Below, piece after piece: positions 12,009 through 24,062 of a DNA stretch of 64,000 bases (position 1 is its first letter; each line of letters opens with the position of its first letter). Source of the DNA: Zygnema cylindricum (lineage: Eukaryota > Streptophyta > Zygnematophyceae > Zygnematales > Zygnemataceae); contig JBBHKE010003023.1 of NCBI GenBank assembly GCA_037447655.1, positions 37,290-101,289 on the forward strand. Direction: 5' to 3'. The notes beneath the pieces were generated by a model. The model was not told where the DNA came from and searched no databases. It was given only the letters and a program-made list of their open reading frames with translations. The translations under genes were made by a program, and so were the position numbers.

Positions 12009-12100
12009 TTACAATGCCGTGCATCGACAGTATATACCGTTGTATGCTGGCACAGCCTAAAGTTGCCAACAGTCCGCAATACAGACTACGGGTCGTACCG
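12009..12100. repeat. Residual minisatellite unit
   Basis: Sequence after the Harbinger insertion (TTACAATGCCGTGCATCGAC, then a TATACCG...GGCACAG stretch) is a diverged continuation of the 50-bp repeat array. Confidence 0.7.
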
Positions 12101-12239
12101 TACCGACCCCTAAAAAAGCGTCTTTAAAAGTAAGCGCGGCCACACTCAACACGAACCTTACCCGTGTAATGAGCATTTTTTGTTTTGTAGCAACAAAAAG
12201 AGTGAATAATCAAATCAAAAAACTAAAAATGATTACTGA

Positions 12240-13520
12240 AGATTAAAAAAGGGTTTTTGTACCCATGTAGAGTGTAGACAAACAATTTAGATGAAAAGCA
12301 CCCTGAATGATTAATCATAAGATAAGTAAACTAACGAATGTTCTATACTTTGTTCAAGGCAAAAGAACATGTAACAAACAACATCGAACCCGAAAACACA
12401 CGCTAATAATATACTTTGATTAGGACAACAGAAAGCGTGTTGGATCAAGGAACCAAAAAAGAAAAGAAAAAGAATAAAAGGGGTTTTGGTACCCGTGTAG
12501 AGTGTAAACAAACTATTTAGATGAAAAGCATCTTGAAAGATTAATCATACAATACGTAAACTAACGAATGTTCTATACATTTTTTAGGGCAAGAATAAAC
12601 GTGCAACAACCGAAAGTAAAGAGCGAAGAAAGAAACTTCTCAACATTAGAACGCCTACCCAAGTCGAACACAAATCAAGGAGTTCGGTAACCGAAGGAGT
12701 CAACAAGCACACAAAACGAACGAATTGTCAACTCACGGGCAAGAGAAGCAATTGCGTTGATAATGAAATTAACCTAAATTTGTTGTTAACATAAAAAGCG
12801 TAGAAAAATATAGAGAAGTATTGCAACATATAAAATACAACATTGAACCCGAATACACAAGCTGATAATATACTTTGTTTTGGACAACAGAAAACGTGAG
12901 GAAACAAGAAACCAACTTATGGTTGTTGTTAGAATGATTAGCGTAGAGGAATATCGAGAAGTATTGCAACATATAAAATACGACATCGAACCCGAAAACA
13001 CACGCTGATAATATACTTTGTTTAGGACAACAGAAAGCGCGTTGAAACAAAAAACCAGAAACGAAAAAAGAAGATTAAAAAGGGTTTTTGTACCCGTGTA
13101 GAGTGTAGACAAACTATTTAAATGAAAAGCACCTTGAAAGATTCATCATACAATACGAGAACTAACCAATGTTCTATACATTGTTTAGGGCAAAAAAAAA
13201 ACGTGCAACAACCAAAAGTAAAAAGCAAAGAAATAAAAATATCAACATTAGAACGCCTACCCGAATCGAACACGAATTTAGAAAATTAGTCACCGAAGGA
13301 GTCCGCAAGCACACAAAACGAAAGAATTTTCAACTCACGGGTAAGAGATGCATTTGTGTTGCTAATGAAATTACCCTATGGTTGTTGTTATAATGAATAG
13401 CATACTCTTAAATTAATCATTAAAACCTTAAACGTACGATGGTGATACACTTTGTTGTTTAAGGCAAAAAAATAAGTGATAACATGCAAATCGGTCCATA
13501 CCCATGTAACGGGCATTGAT
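12240..13520. repeat. Complex tandem repeat block
   Basis: Three copies of a GTAGAGTGTAGACAAAC module lie near 12270, 12497 and 13098. Three copies of a module containing CGAACCCGAAAACACACGCT or close variants lie near 12385, 12840 and 12990. Two copies of a GAACGCCTACCC...CTCACGGG module lie near 12650 and 13250. Open frames here follow the repeats and have no recognisable family. Confidence 0.7.
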
Positions 13521-14068
13521 TTACTAGTGAAAAAAAACACTGGTTATTGAAGTTTCCAGGTGGATGAAGACGGTAACAAATGTAATCTTTTCTGTGTTCT
13601 CATTATTCTTTTGTTCTAAACGTCTTTTTTTTTTTAATTTCAAATTCAGGATAATTTTTGTATGACAATATACGGAAAAAAAAGAGTTCAGAAAAATCTC
13701 AATCATCGCCTATAGAAACCTTCCAAAATTTACTAATTTATATTTAAATTCTAAGAAAAGGGAAAACACATTGAAAACACTTTTAGACAACTAATTTCTG
13801 ACAAGCTCGAACAACAATGACAAGAAAGTACTGAAAAAATTGTACATCCTGAGTGTTCCAAAACTAGGTTCAAAGAAATAACTGTCTCAGCTAAATAAAC
13901 AACCACAAATTCATTACTTGTACATCTTATGTCCAACTAAATAAACGTCAAGAAGTAGGGAATGAAGTATCGAATAAAGGAAAGAAGTTTTATGGTTAAG
14001 AATGAGAAGGAAAGAAGTAAAGAACTGATAAGGAATTAAGAAGGAAAGAAGTGAGAAATTTTCCTTAC
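13521..14068. other. Probable large-intron sequence of the desaturase remnant
   Basis: This stretch lies downstream of the exon at 14206-14069 on the minus strand and belongs to a roughly 3.65-kb intron (14068-10415) that also holds the minisatellite, copy A and the complex repeat. No exon was recognised within it. Confidence 0.4.
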
Positions 14069-14206
14069 GGCTTCAACCAAGTTGTAGTGTGGAATTTGAG
14101 GGAAGAGATGATGGACCACACGAGTTCCAATATCGTGATGAATGTTATTAAAAATACCATAATCTCTATCAATAGTGGTGAGACCTCCTCTCCTGTAATT
14201 CCACTC
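14069..14206 (-). pseudogene. Penultimate exon of the omega-3 desaturase, third His-box altered
   Basis: The exon encodes [17 protein letters not shown], then [19 protein letters not shown] and LVEA, the most conserved C-terminal block of omega-3 desaturases. It ends at a GTAAGG donor in phase 0. Joined to 10414 it gives LVEA-TEAVKPVLG as in the family. The third iron-binding histidine box, normally HVIHH, reads RVVHH, so a metal ligand is lost. The base pair before the expected exon start (before GAG at 14206) is not AG, so the acceptor also looks mutated. No upstream exon was found between here and 15.8 kb, where a Copia element begins. I conclude it is a dead fragment. Confidence 0.85.
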
Positions 14207-15857
14207 CAACAATCCCATCACAAGAAAAAAAAACCCATTAGGAAAAACCTCCATAAACTCAAAATCCCATAAACAAAAAAGGAATGCGAGGGATTATCTA
14301 ATTCGAACAACTTTGAAGCAATCCTATCGAGTGATTCATCAAAAGTAGAAACTGTTAAAAAAAATACTTAATATAACAAGAAACAAGAACCAGACTTATA
14401 ATGGCATCTGACGGTCAGCTTTTACGCCTACACCCTTGGAAATTTTTCCGTAAAGATGTTTTCCTTGGAAAAAAAAAAAATGATATGGACCTGTACAAAA
14501 CAGTACGGCCCTCAGTAAAAAACCCCACTTTTTCGCTAATGGAAGGCCACCCTCAAGGAATTGGCTGTACAATTACAGAAACGACTGATGGAACCGCACC
14601 CTTAACCTCCTCTCCCTCTCCTTCTCCCTTCTTTCTCCCCTAACTATGCCCTCTCCCGCTCCGTTTCCCTCTCCTTTTTCCTCCCCCCCTTCCTCTCCTT
14701 CTTCTTCTCTCCCTTAAATATCCCACTCTTTCTCTCAAAAATCAATCATCTCACTCTCCCTCTCCAATAAATTGTGCCATATTCCTATCCCTCTCCCTTT
14801 TTTTCTCTTTATCCCCAAAGACGTTTGCAAAGAGTGCAAAGACTACAATAGATGGCTTGGTACGCAAGTACATGGTACACAAATGAATATTCTAAGCTAA
14901 ACTTGGTTGGTGTGAAAAATCTCGGTCGATTTTCATTATCCGATCTTAACTCAACTGGTACCACTCATTGTAGAACACGTGGTACTGGCTCTACGCAACT
15001 TAACATTCTTCAAGATATAACAACCAGTAATGTTGGATGTACAATTACAAAATCTACTGATGGTATTTCACACCAAGAAACCGATTTCTTGTGATTATTA
15101 TTGACAGGCGACCCAATCGAAAAACTAAAGTTTCTTCACCATTCTATGATGTTTACACCTTGATAGTAAATTTGAAAATATATTTGTTAAGTCAATAGAG
15201 ACGCAATACAAGTACATTTTAGGCCAAGAGGTCAAATACTGCCTTGATCGTACTTTTCATGAGATTTTCTAAGAATACATAGCCGTTTGTTTGTTTGTTA
15301 AATGAAGTCTTCTCTCCCCTTCCCCATACCTCTCCCTCCTCCTACCTCGTCATGGTGGATGCAAACATATTCAGACGGTATACATAATAAGTACCGGACT
15401 AAACAGAACAGATCCATCAATCATCATCAAAAAAATGACCAAAAGAATTTCTTCAAGAATTCTATTTCACCATTGAGAAAAATAAATAAATCGTCCTCTA
15501 ACAATGAATTTTAAAATCCATCTACTACTAATAGTGCCGCCGACTTTAACCTACAGAGGCGTCACTAATTATTGTTCCATAAAATCACACACTTAACGAT
15601 CACTATTTCCACCTGAACTGTTTCTGACGTGCGTAGAAAGTCTAACAAAATGTTGATAAAACGTTAATTTAAACATTGATTAGACAGTAATAAACGTTTT
15701 TATCAGTACACTCCTGTAGATACACTCCTACTGTACAAAACAGCTTCAGGCACGATGCTTTTTCTTTCCCCGGTCACAATATTAAAAAAATTTCCAGTCA
15801 AAGTAACAACAGCAGTAGCCACTGCCAAAAAAATGCGGTAAACTTCTTGTCTCACTA
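14207..15857. repeat. Dispersed repeats and CT-rich tract
   Basis: About 14470-14555 carries a Harbinger-type right end (AATGGAAGGCCACCCT). About 14590-14810 is CT-rich low-complexity sequence. About 15100-15530 repeats 5090-5640. Open frames at 14401-14643 and 14852-15094 lie in repeat sequence and show no family. Confidence 0.5.
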
Positions 15858-16781
15858 CTTCACCCCTGTGAAGACAAGACTCCCCTGAGTCGATAGCAAA
15901 AAGAATCTCTGAATTTGCTCCCCTGAGCAGTAAGTTATGGAGGGTCAAAGTTGACCTTTTGTACAGAAGCTCTCTGGGAGAGAGGGTCCTATCTTCTAAT
16001 TTTTCTAAGTCCTATCTCTCTCACAGACTCTATCTACTGATGTACGGAACCAATCAGAATTGAGTTCCGTACGCAAAAGTACAGCTGCCGGTGTACTTTA
16101 TGTACGGATATTGTACGACATGGCCAAAAAGTCGACACATGTCAAATCCGGATTCGGTGCCATAATCTCCGGAGATTCCACAATCCAACGGAATTTCGCC
16201 ACGCGTCATCCGATGTGGCGATGGCCACAAACCGCCGAAATCTTCCTCCGCGATCTCGGCGCTAATCCCGGCCGTCCGATTAAATTCGGCTTTAATCGTA
16301 GCCGTAATAAATACATGCGCGGTATTTGTTTCATTTACGAAACAAATGCGCGGTACTGATTTTTGTCCGTACCGTAAATCGTACATTATATATTACTGGA
16401 TCTATGTATCCCGTAATTCATTTCAGTTAAATGGTTTATCCCTAATATACTTATGTAAATAATTATCAAACTATATGCTATGTAACACTACTGCTAGACT
16501 TAACGGTTAAGGCTACCGGCTATATCCTATCTGCCGGCCGGTAGGTACATGGATCAAATCCTGCCGCCGGCACATACATTTTAATTAAATATATAAACCC
16601 TAATATAAAATTCCCGTAAACCTCAGGATAGCCAAGGTAGCCATGGCTCTAGCTTCCTCTCCAATTTCTCAGTGACTGCGACAAGTTTGAGAGTTGGAGA
16701 GAGAAGTTAGAGATAGACTGCCTCGACTTCTATATTTCTTTTCAGACCTAGAAAATACTAATAAAACCATTAGTTTCTACA
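15858..16781 (-). repeat. 3' LTR of the Copia element (outer end missing)
   Basis: The inner border is set by the polypurine tract (complement of CTCCCCTTATTTTC) and the TGTAGAAAC start on the minus strand. Homology to the other LTRs fades out left of about 15858. A tRNA-like segment lies at about 16501-16573. Confidence 0.85.
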
Positions 16782-16794
16782 CTCCCCTTATTTT

Positions 16795-19700
16795 CTAGTC
16801 AATCTTTAATTTCAGACCACACTTCTCCCTGCAAAAAATTAGCTTAGGGGAAGGCACAGGTTTGGTCATCATATCTGCTACCATCTCACTATCTGGTCTG
16901 TACTCTAAACTGATTATTTTGTTTTCTACTTTCTCTCTAACAAAGCTGAGTCTGATGTCCATGTGTTTGGCTTTAAAATGGTGTTTAGGATTGGCAGAAA
17001 TAGCGATTGCTGCCTGATTATCACAAAATATTTTCTGCACACCACTCTTAAGGTGACCAAGCTCACCAAGCAAAGACTTGACCCACATCAATTCTTTTAC
17101 AGCAGAGCAAGAGGCCATATACTCAGCCTCCATGGTGGACTGAGCAATAACCTTTTGCTGTTTGCTACTCCAACAGCAAGCCCCATCACCCACATATAAT
17201 ACATATCCAGAAGTACATCTCCTCATCGGAGCATCACCATAACTGGCATCACTCCAAGTAGTGATGTCAGTATTCTCCCCACCCAAATGCAACCATAGAT
17301 CTCTAGTTCCTACCAAGTATCTAAGGACTCTCTTAGCTGCCTCCCAATCCTTCTTAGTGGGAGCATTTAGACTTCTACTCAGCACTCCTACAGCTGCAGC
17401 TAAATCCGGCCGGGTACAATTCATAAAATAGATTAGACTTCCCACTACTTGCCTGTAAGGAATAGTCTGCATGAACTTCTGTTCTTCAGGAGATAATTCC
17501 TCGTCTAAGAATATGACTCCTTCTTCCTCACTCCCCTCACTTCCCTTCTTCAATTCCATTGGAGTTGTGCAACTATTAGCTTTATCCATTTGAAATTTTT
17601 CAAGCATGTTTCCTATTGCTTCCTTTTGAGTCAATCTTATAATTTTTCTTTTTCGGTCTCTCTCTACTTGAATTCCCAAAATATATTTTGCTTCCCCCAT
17701 ATCCTTCATTTCAAATCTCCCCTTAAGATCGGTTTTCAGTTTATTAATTTTTTCCATTGATTTACTTAAAACAAGCAAATCATCAACATAAATTGCAATA
17801 AATATAAAACCTTCCTCATCTTCGAAAACATAGATTGAGTGATCTGAGCTGATCCGAATATATCGTAGACCGGTAAGAAACTCATCAAGCTTCTTATTCC
17901 ACTGTCGGGGCGCCTGTTTCAAACCATAAAGAGATTTAATCAGCCGGCATACCTTACTCTCCTCTCCTTCTTCCACAAACCCTTCGGGTTGTCGCATGAA
18001 GATCTCCACTTCTAATTCTCCATGCAAAAAGGCTGTTTTGATGTCCATCTGGTGCACTTCCATGTCTTCCGCCGCTGCTAAACTGAGAAGTATGCGGACG
18101 GAGGGAAATCTGACCACCGGGGCAAAGGTTTCCTCGTAGTCAATTCCTTCCTTTTGTGTAAATCCCTTTGCCACTAATCTGGCCTTGTAGCGCTCGATTG
18201 TGTTATCTGGGTTCAGTTTCAGTTTGAAAACCCACTTACAACCGATTGGTTTTCGGTTAGGTGGACAGTCCACCAGCTCCCAAGTATCGGCTGCCATGAT
18301 TGAAGCCATCTCCTCATTGATGGCTGTCTTCCACCGGTTTCTTTCTGGACAAGTCATCGCCTCTCGATAAGTTTGAGGTTCATCTTGATGAGATAGTTTA
18401 GTTACCTTGTTATTAACCTGTTTTTCTTGCAGTCTTTTGCTACTTCTCCTCCCTCCCTCAAAATCTGAGGCCGGAATAGATGGTTCTCGTGGATTCTTTC
18501 GAACAAACTCGGCTTCTCCCCTATCCCTTGATTCCGAATCAATTTCCACCACGTCTTCCGCTTCGAGTAGAGTTGTCACTGGAGTTTCCATAGCCGAGTC
18601 CTTTTCGGTCTGATTTGTTCCTGCAAGAATGTCATCGTCTCTAAAACCTGGATAGTTAGGAAGCTCAAAGTCATCAGAATTTTCTGACTCAAATCTGATT
18701 TTTACTGACTTTGTATATTTGAAGGGATCCACAGACTTTCCTTCATCCATAACTACTAGATGCTTTACTAAGATTATATCTTCTCTTTTTAGATCATAAA
18801 CTCTATATCCTTTAACATCCTCATCATATCCTAATAAGTATCCCGGTTTTCCTTTAGGATCTAGCTTCCAATTGGACCGATCAGTATCTAGACTGAATAC
18901 TTGACTGCCGAAAACCTTTAAATGAGATAAGTCTGGTTTCCGGCCTGTCCATCTCTCATAAGGTGTTTGATCTTTTATAGCTGAAGTAAGAACTCTATTT
19001 TTGAGGTAATTAGCACAGTTCATTGCTTCTGCCCAAAACCTTTTTCCTATCTTCTTATCCGACAACATACTTCTAGCACTATCACTTAGTGTTCTATTTA
19101 ACCTTTCAGCTACCCCATTCTGTTCAGGATTTTCTGGCACTGTCTTTTGGTGTTGAACCCCATCTTCCCTCAAAAAATCCTCAAACTGGTTAGAAGTATA
19201 CTCTCCACCATTGTCACTCCTTACTCTCTTGATTGGAGTTTCTTGGAGTTTTTCGCTCCATGCTTTATATTGTCTAAAACAGTCCTCAGCTTCTGACTTG
19301 TTTTTCAAAAAATATACTCGGGAATACCGAGACCAATCATCAGTTATAGTCATCATAAATCTCTTCCCCCCCGGTGAGGGCACTCTAGCCGGTCCCCAAA
19401 TATCTGTGTGTACTAGATCTAGAAGTTTTTCTCCCTTGTAGGTGGCTGTTTTTGGAAAGGGTAATCTGTGTGCTTTACCTTGAGCACACCCACTACAATC
19501 ACTTATATCATCACTCTCACTGAACTGAATCCCTTCCACCACTCCCATCTTTTTCATCTCTCTTAACTTATCTAGATTCACATGCCCAAGCCTCTTATGC
19601 CACATCATAATATCATGAACACCAGCATAATAAAGTTTCTTCGTTTCATTACTTAAGATCAGCCTAAACATCCCATGGCTACCTTTCTCAGCAATGAAAT

Positions 19701-21153
19701 AGACATCCTCCTCAAAACTAGCAGTAAAGACTCCTTCCCTAGTGCTAGTGAAAAAACCCTTATCATCTAATAGAGATGTAGAGATAAGGTTTTTGTTCAG
19801 CTCCGGAATAAACAATACATCGGAGAATGTTAATATGGATGTCTTTCCTTCTACTAACTCTTTGAGATCTACCGATCCTACAAGAGTAGTGGTGACTATC
19901 CTCCCATCCCCGTACTCTATCTATACGGTGGGAATCTTTCTTATCTTAGTGAACAGGTGCCTATCCTTACACATGTGCATGGAGGCACCTGAATCTACAA
20001 TCCAGCCTGCTTCACCTTTCAATCCACCGTAAGCACATTTCTGCCTTCGTGGAATTTCGACCTCATTTTTCGCCTCCAACTCCTCATCCAAAAGGAGCTC
20101 ATCGTCCTCGTCCTCGGATTCCGCCTCAAGTACCTGTGTGACAAGGGCCTTTTTCTTTCCTCTCGGGGTACCACCGGTCTGCCCCTCCTTTAACCGAAGC
20201 TCGGTTAGCTTGGTGCACTCTGCCATATAGTGCCCAGGTTTCTTACAAAAATGACATAAACCTTTGGGAGCCCTTGGTTCGAACTCGCCAACCTGTTTTT
20301 TCTGCTCCCTACCCCCATAGTTTACGACCGGTTTTCGGGAATCCTTGTTCCTCCAATCGGTCGCTGTTGCCAAGGCTTGGCCACTCTTTCCTCCCCTTCG
20401 GATCTCAATCGTATTCTCTCGAACGAGAATCATCCCTACCACTGAGCTCCATATCCACCTTGAGTCCGGCAAGTCCTGCACACGGTTGACTATGTTCTCG
20501 AACTCATCAGGTAACTTCATTAGTAAACAGTTAACTTTTTCTTTTTCACTAAAAACTTTACCCGCACTCTCTAGCTCCATGAAGAGTGTAGCAAGCTCAT
20601 TGCAAAAATCCAACATATTTCCCCCTTTGTATACATACTCCTTAACTTTCTGATCAGCCAACTGTTGTTGCTGAATCGTACCACTTCGGTACATCTCTAT
20701 GAGAGCCATCCAAAGATCGGATGCCCTCTCTACCTGCAAATGAGGACATGCAAGTCCTTGAGTGAGATGGCGTAGGATGAAGTGCTTTGCCGCCATATTG
20801 TTGAAGTCCCAGGTTTCAGTATCATTCTCCTCGTTCCTCGGAATAGGTGACATGAATGCTAAACCAGTTGCTATTGGTGTGGTCGCCTCCTTCTCCTTTC
20901 CTTTGTCCACCACCTCTCCTTCCTTTGTTTCCTCCGTTGAAGGTTAATCCTCTTTCCTGGTGAATCTGCTTCCTTTAAACCCTGGAGGAATTCCAAGACT
21001 TGATGGACGCCCCAATCGTCCACTCACTATCCCCCAAAACCTTTTTTCGCATAGAGCTCCTATCATCATACTTTCCCAGTATATGAAGCCAGTTCCATTA
21101 AATATTGGTACCCTAGAGGGTGGGCCCATAACCTGAAACTCTGAGACCTCCAT
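16795..21153 (-). pseudogene. Copia gag-pol polyprotein with two in-frame stops
   Basis: One frame runs from ATG at 21153 (or the second Met, next to the LTR) to TAG at 16795. It is broken only by TAA at 20946-20944 and TAG at 19923-19921; the related copy at 25.7-26.9 kb has sense codons at those places. Domains in order: gag; zinc knuckle CHFCKKPGHYMAEC; protease DSGAS; gag-pre-integrase with WHKRLGH; integrase with the HHCC ending CSGC and the D,D,E residues in HTDIWGP, RSDNGGEY and NGVAERLNR; RT with YVDD; RNase H with DASYGD, MEAEYMA and CDNQAAI. The 1006-codon pol part (19815-16795) is fully open. It acts in virus-like particles to reverse transcribe and integrate the element. Translation of pol now would need readthrough or a downstream start. 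Confidence 0.95.
21119..21133 (-). other. Primer-binding site matching the anticodon arm of initiator tRNA-Met
   Basis: The plus strand reads GGTGGGCCCATAACC directly against the LTR. This equals the anticodon stem-loop of plant initiator tRNA-Met as I recall it (GGGCCC-CAU-AACC region), not the tRNA 3' end. Drosophila copia is primed in the same way by a cleaved 5' half of initiator tRNA-Met. The same 15 bases sit at the same place at 26978-26992 and 45708-45722. Confidence 0.75.
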
Positions 21154-21840
21154 AAGTCCTCAGAGTGGACAGCTTCCAAGAAGCCTCTAGGATAATCCTG
21201 ACCCCTTTGTGTTTAAGCAAAAATAACTGCCACCCTGGCAGACAAAAACTCTGACCAACTTCACCCCTGTGAAGACAAGACTCCCCTGAGTCGATAGCAA
21301 AAAGAATCTCTGAATTTGCTCCCCTGAGCAGTAAGTTATGGAGGGTCAAAGTTGACCTTTTGTACAGAAGCTCTCTGGGAGAGAGGGTCCTATCTTCTAA
21401 TTTTTCTAAGTCCTATCTCTCTCACAGACTCTATCTACTGATGTACGGAACCAATCAGAATTGAGTTCCGTACGCAGAAGTACAGCTGCCGGTGTACTTT
21501 ATGTACGGATATTGTACGACATGGCCAAAAAGTCGACACATGTCAAATCCGGATTCGGTGCCATAATCTCCGGAGATTCCACAATCCAACGGAATTTCGC
21601 CACGCGTCATCCGATGTGGCGATGGCCACAAACCGCCGAAATCTTCCTCCGTGATCTCGGCGCTAATCCCGGCCGTCCGATTAAATTCGGCTTTAATCGT
21701 AGCCGTAATAAATACATGCGCGGTATTTGTTTCATTTACGAAACAAATGCGCGGTACTGATTTTTGTCCGTACCGTAAGTCGTACATTATATATTACTGG
21801 ATCTATGTATCCCGTAATTCATTTCAGTTAAATGGTTTAT
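21134..21840 (-). repeat. 5' LTR of the Copia element (outer end missing)
   Basis: It begins TGAAACTC on the plus strand next to the primer-binding site. It matches the 3' LTR until ATGGTTTAT near 21840 and then joins unrelated MITE sequence. Confidence 0.9.
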
Positions 21841-22192
21841 CTCAAATAACGTGCAAAAACATTTAGCGTACTTTATTCTATTTGAGAATTTGCCCCAAAA
21901 AAAGGGGTACCCCAATTAGCGTCATGTACGCTAATAGCGATTCACGGTGTACCTGCGCGCAGCCATTTAATTTATTTGTGGCTGCCGCAGTTTGGTAACA
22001 GTAAAACTGCACCGGCCGTGTGATTTTTTATTTTCTTTATGACGGTCGACGTTTGCAAGCGCGACATTTTTTTAACCGCCGGTACAATAATCCGCCAGTC
22101 AAAGCTGTTCTACGGATTGACCGTCAGATCTGAAATTATAGGTACGTAGCCTGTACAAAATTGTACTTCAAATGTACAATTTCTGACAACTA
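21841..22192. repeat. MITE right end and a dispersed GTGGTTGCC/CGGCCGTGTGAATT repeat
   Basis: A TA-MITE right terminus ends at 21949 (TTCACGGTG, then TA). It is followed by a dispersed repeat, related copies of which are found at 22430-22590, 40260-40560, 50280-50450 and 53230-53520. Confidence 0.5.
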
Positions 22193-22401
22193 CCGCCAAT
22201 CGCTATTAGCGTAGAAGTTTCTTTAGCGTATACGAATAATTAGCGTGGTTTACGCTAATTGGGAATTTGGAAATTTTCGAAGAAATCGATTACTCTAATT
22301 AGGAATTAGGGTTTTCTTTTAAATAGTGTGGATAATTCTATTTGAGAATAAAAAAAGCGGGACGGGATTAGCGTACACAACGCTAATAGCGATTGGCGGT
22401 G
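22193..22401. mobile_element. MITE (TA-flanked)
   Basis: It runs from CCGCCAATCGCTATTAGCGT (TA at 22191-22192, first two bases lost) to the complementary ATTGGCGGTG (TA at 22402-22403). It is a reverse-oriented relative of the element in the desaturase exon. Confidence 0.75.
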
Positions 22402-22403
22402 TA

Positions 22404-23061
22404 CCTGCGCGCAGCAAAAATCGTCTCTGCGATTAGCAATTCCCTAAAATCAATAATTCACACGGCTGACAAAGGTTTACGCTAACAAAACTGCGGCAAC
22501 CACATGTAAATAAAAGTGTTGCACACGGCCGACAAAGGTTTACGCTAACAAAACTGCGGCAACCACATGTAAATAAAAGTGTTCAAGACCATTGTTCAAA
22601 AGTAGGTGACCGTACGCCCATACAATATGCCTATTGTACGCAAAACATAGAATATGCCCTTAAGACCCATATAATATTGGCCGCAAAATAAAATAAAATA
22701 GGAACAGGGTGGAGTTGCACATCGATCAATAGAGAATTAAATGACATATCTAAATTTTGAAAAAAAATCGGACAAAAAAAAAATATTTTTGTGAGTTTTG
22801 AGGAACTTTTTATTAAACCGTCAGATTTAGTCGATCGGATTGTCGCTGATCAAAATAGGCGATTTAAAATGATCACATGAAAAGCCCATAACACAACTTA
22901 CGAAAGGACAATCTGTCATATTAGTGTTTGCAATTTTGAGGGCCACACTAAATACAGCCTCAAATTGGCTAACCAAGCAGTATGGGACGATAAAAAAAAA
23001 ATACCACACTGCCAAAAAAATTACCAAAACTTACGGACCAACCCCGTTGGTGGCTGCAAAA
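22404..23061. repeat. Dispersed repeat and unassigned sequence
   Basis: About 22440-22590 contains two tandem copies of a string including CACACGGCCGACAAAGGTTT. The rest shows no gene. Confidence 0.4.
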
Positions 23062-23066
23062 CAACT

Positions 23067-24062
23067 TGCAATTCTGTGTCCTCTATATGGACCATGAATG
23101 AGGAAGCCTCTAGGTAGTTTTTGACTAACCCACTTTCACCGAGAGCAACTGCTACCCTAGCAGATAAACAGATAACGTGACTGCACCCCTCTGCAGTCTG
23201 GACTCCCTTGAGTCCACAGCAAAAAGAATCACAGAAAACACCTTCCTAGGTGATTCATTATCAAGTGGCAAAGATGCCAATATTTATACAAGCTTGTTGG
23301 GAGAGAGGCGGCTACCTCCTCAATCCACAAAGTCCCAAACCCTCTCGCAACCCCTATCTACTGAAGTACGAGACCAATCAGAAGACTATATAGTACAGAA
23401 AAGTACCATGGCCGATGTACTTTTTGTACGACCTGTGTACGACAAGGCCATGGAGTGGACGCCTGTCTCCTCCGGACTTGTCCTCACGCTCCCCGGGATT
23501 CCGGCTTCCCAATGACATATTTCCACGTGTGGCTAGGCTATGTTACATCCGCAAACCGCCAAAGCGGTCATTCCATGATCTCGGCGATGATCTGAGCCGG
23601 CGGATCTAAGTCGGCTTCAATTCCCAGCCGTTAAAAACAAATGTCCGGTACATTTGTTTCGTGCGCATTTAATTTCCCAACTAGTTTCTATGTATCCTAT
23701 TGTAATTTCGTTAATCGGATTAGTCGTCTATCTATTGTTTAAATAGCTATCGAACCCTATGTATTCTAACGGACTACTACGACAGACTGGTAAGGGTTGA
23801 CGGCTATGCCTCGCCCTACCGGTCGGAGGTTCGAGTCCTGCCGGACTCAACCTTTTTGGTTGAGAGTGACTTAGATCACTCTTAAGTCCTGCCTATGGAG
23901 CTAAGGCAACCATGGCTCCACCGTCCTCTCTCTCTTTCAATGACTACAACAAGTATGGGGGTCAGAGAGAGAAGGTGGAGGCAAGCTGCCTCTGCTTTTC
24001 TTTTCCTTTTTATTTTAATTAAGACCTAGAAAATACCTCCCCTAAATCTAGTGATTTCAACA
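23067..24062 (-). mobile_element. Solo LTR of a diverged Copia subfamily with 5-bp target duplication
   Basis: It runs from TGCAATTCTG to GATTTCAACA and is flanked by CAACT on both sides (23062-23066 and 24063-24067). It shares the layout of the other LTRs (CCTCTAGG, CCTGAGT, AGACCTAGAAAATAC near the end) but is clearly diverged. A box-B-like string (GGTTCGAGTCC) lies near 23830. Confidence 0.85.

Larger units (their letters stand above)
15858..21840 (-). mobile_element. Nearly intact Copia element, truncated at both outer LTR ends
   Basis: In minus orientation the order is 5' LTR (21840-21134), primer-binding site (21133-21119), gag-pol (21153-16795), polypurine tract (about 16793-16782) and 3' LTR (16781 to about 15858). 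Both inner LTR borders are clean (TGAAACTC at 21134; TTTCTACA ending at 16781). The 5' LTR lacks its outer 345 bases or so, and the 3' LTR lacks its outer 120-140 bases, so no target duplication can be scored. The two LTRs are very similar where they overlap, which suggests a fairly recent insertion. Confidence 0.9.

Noticed and set aside
12769-13112. Repeated minus frames rich in Phe/Cys/Leu
   Set aside because: They arise from a repeated DNA module in the 12.2-13.5 kb block, in different frames, with no membrane-protein family resemblance.
16054-16386. Conserved 110-codon minus frame present at 16054-16386 and 21455-21787 (and shadows on the plus strand)
   Set aside because: Both copies lie in the two LTRs of one Copia element. 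They are alike because LTRs are alike, not because of coding constraint.
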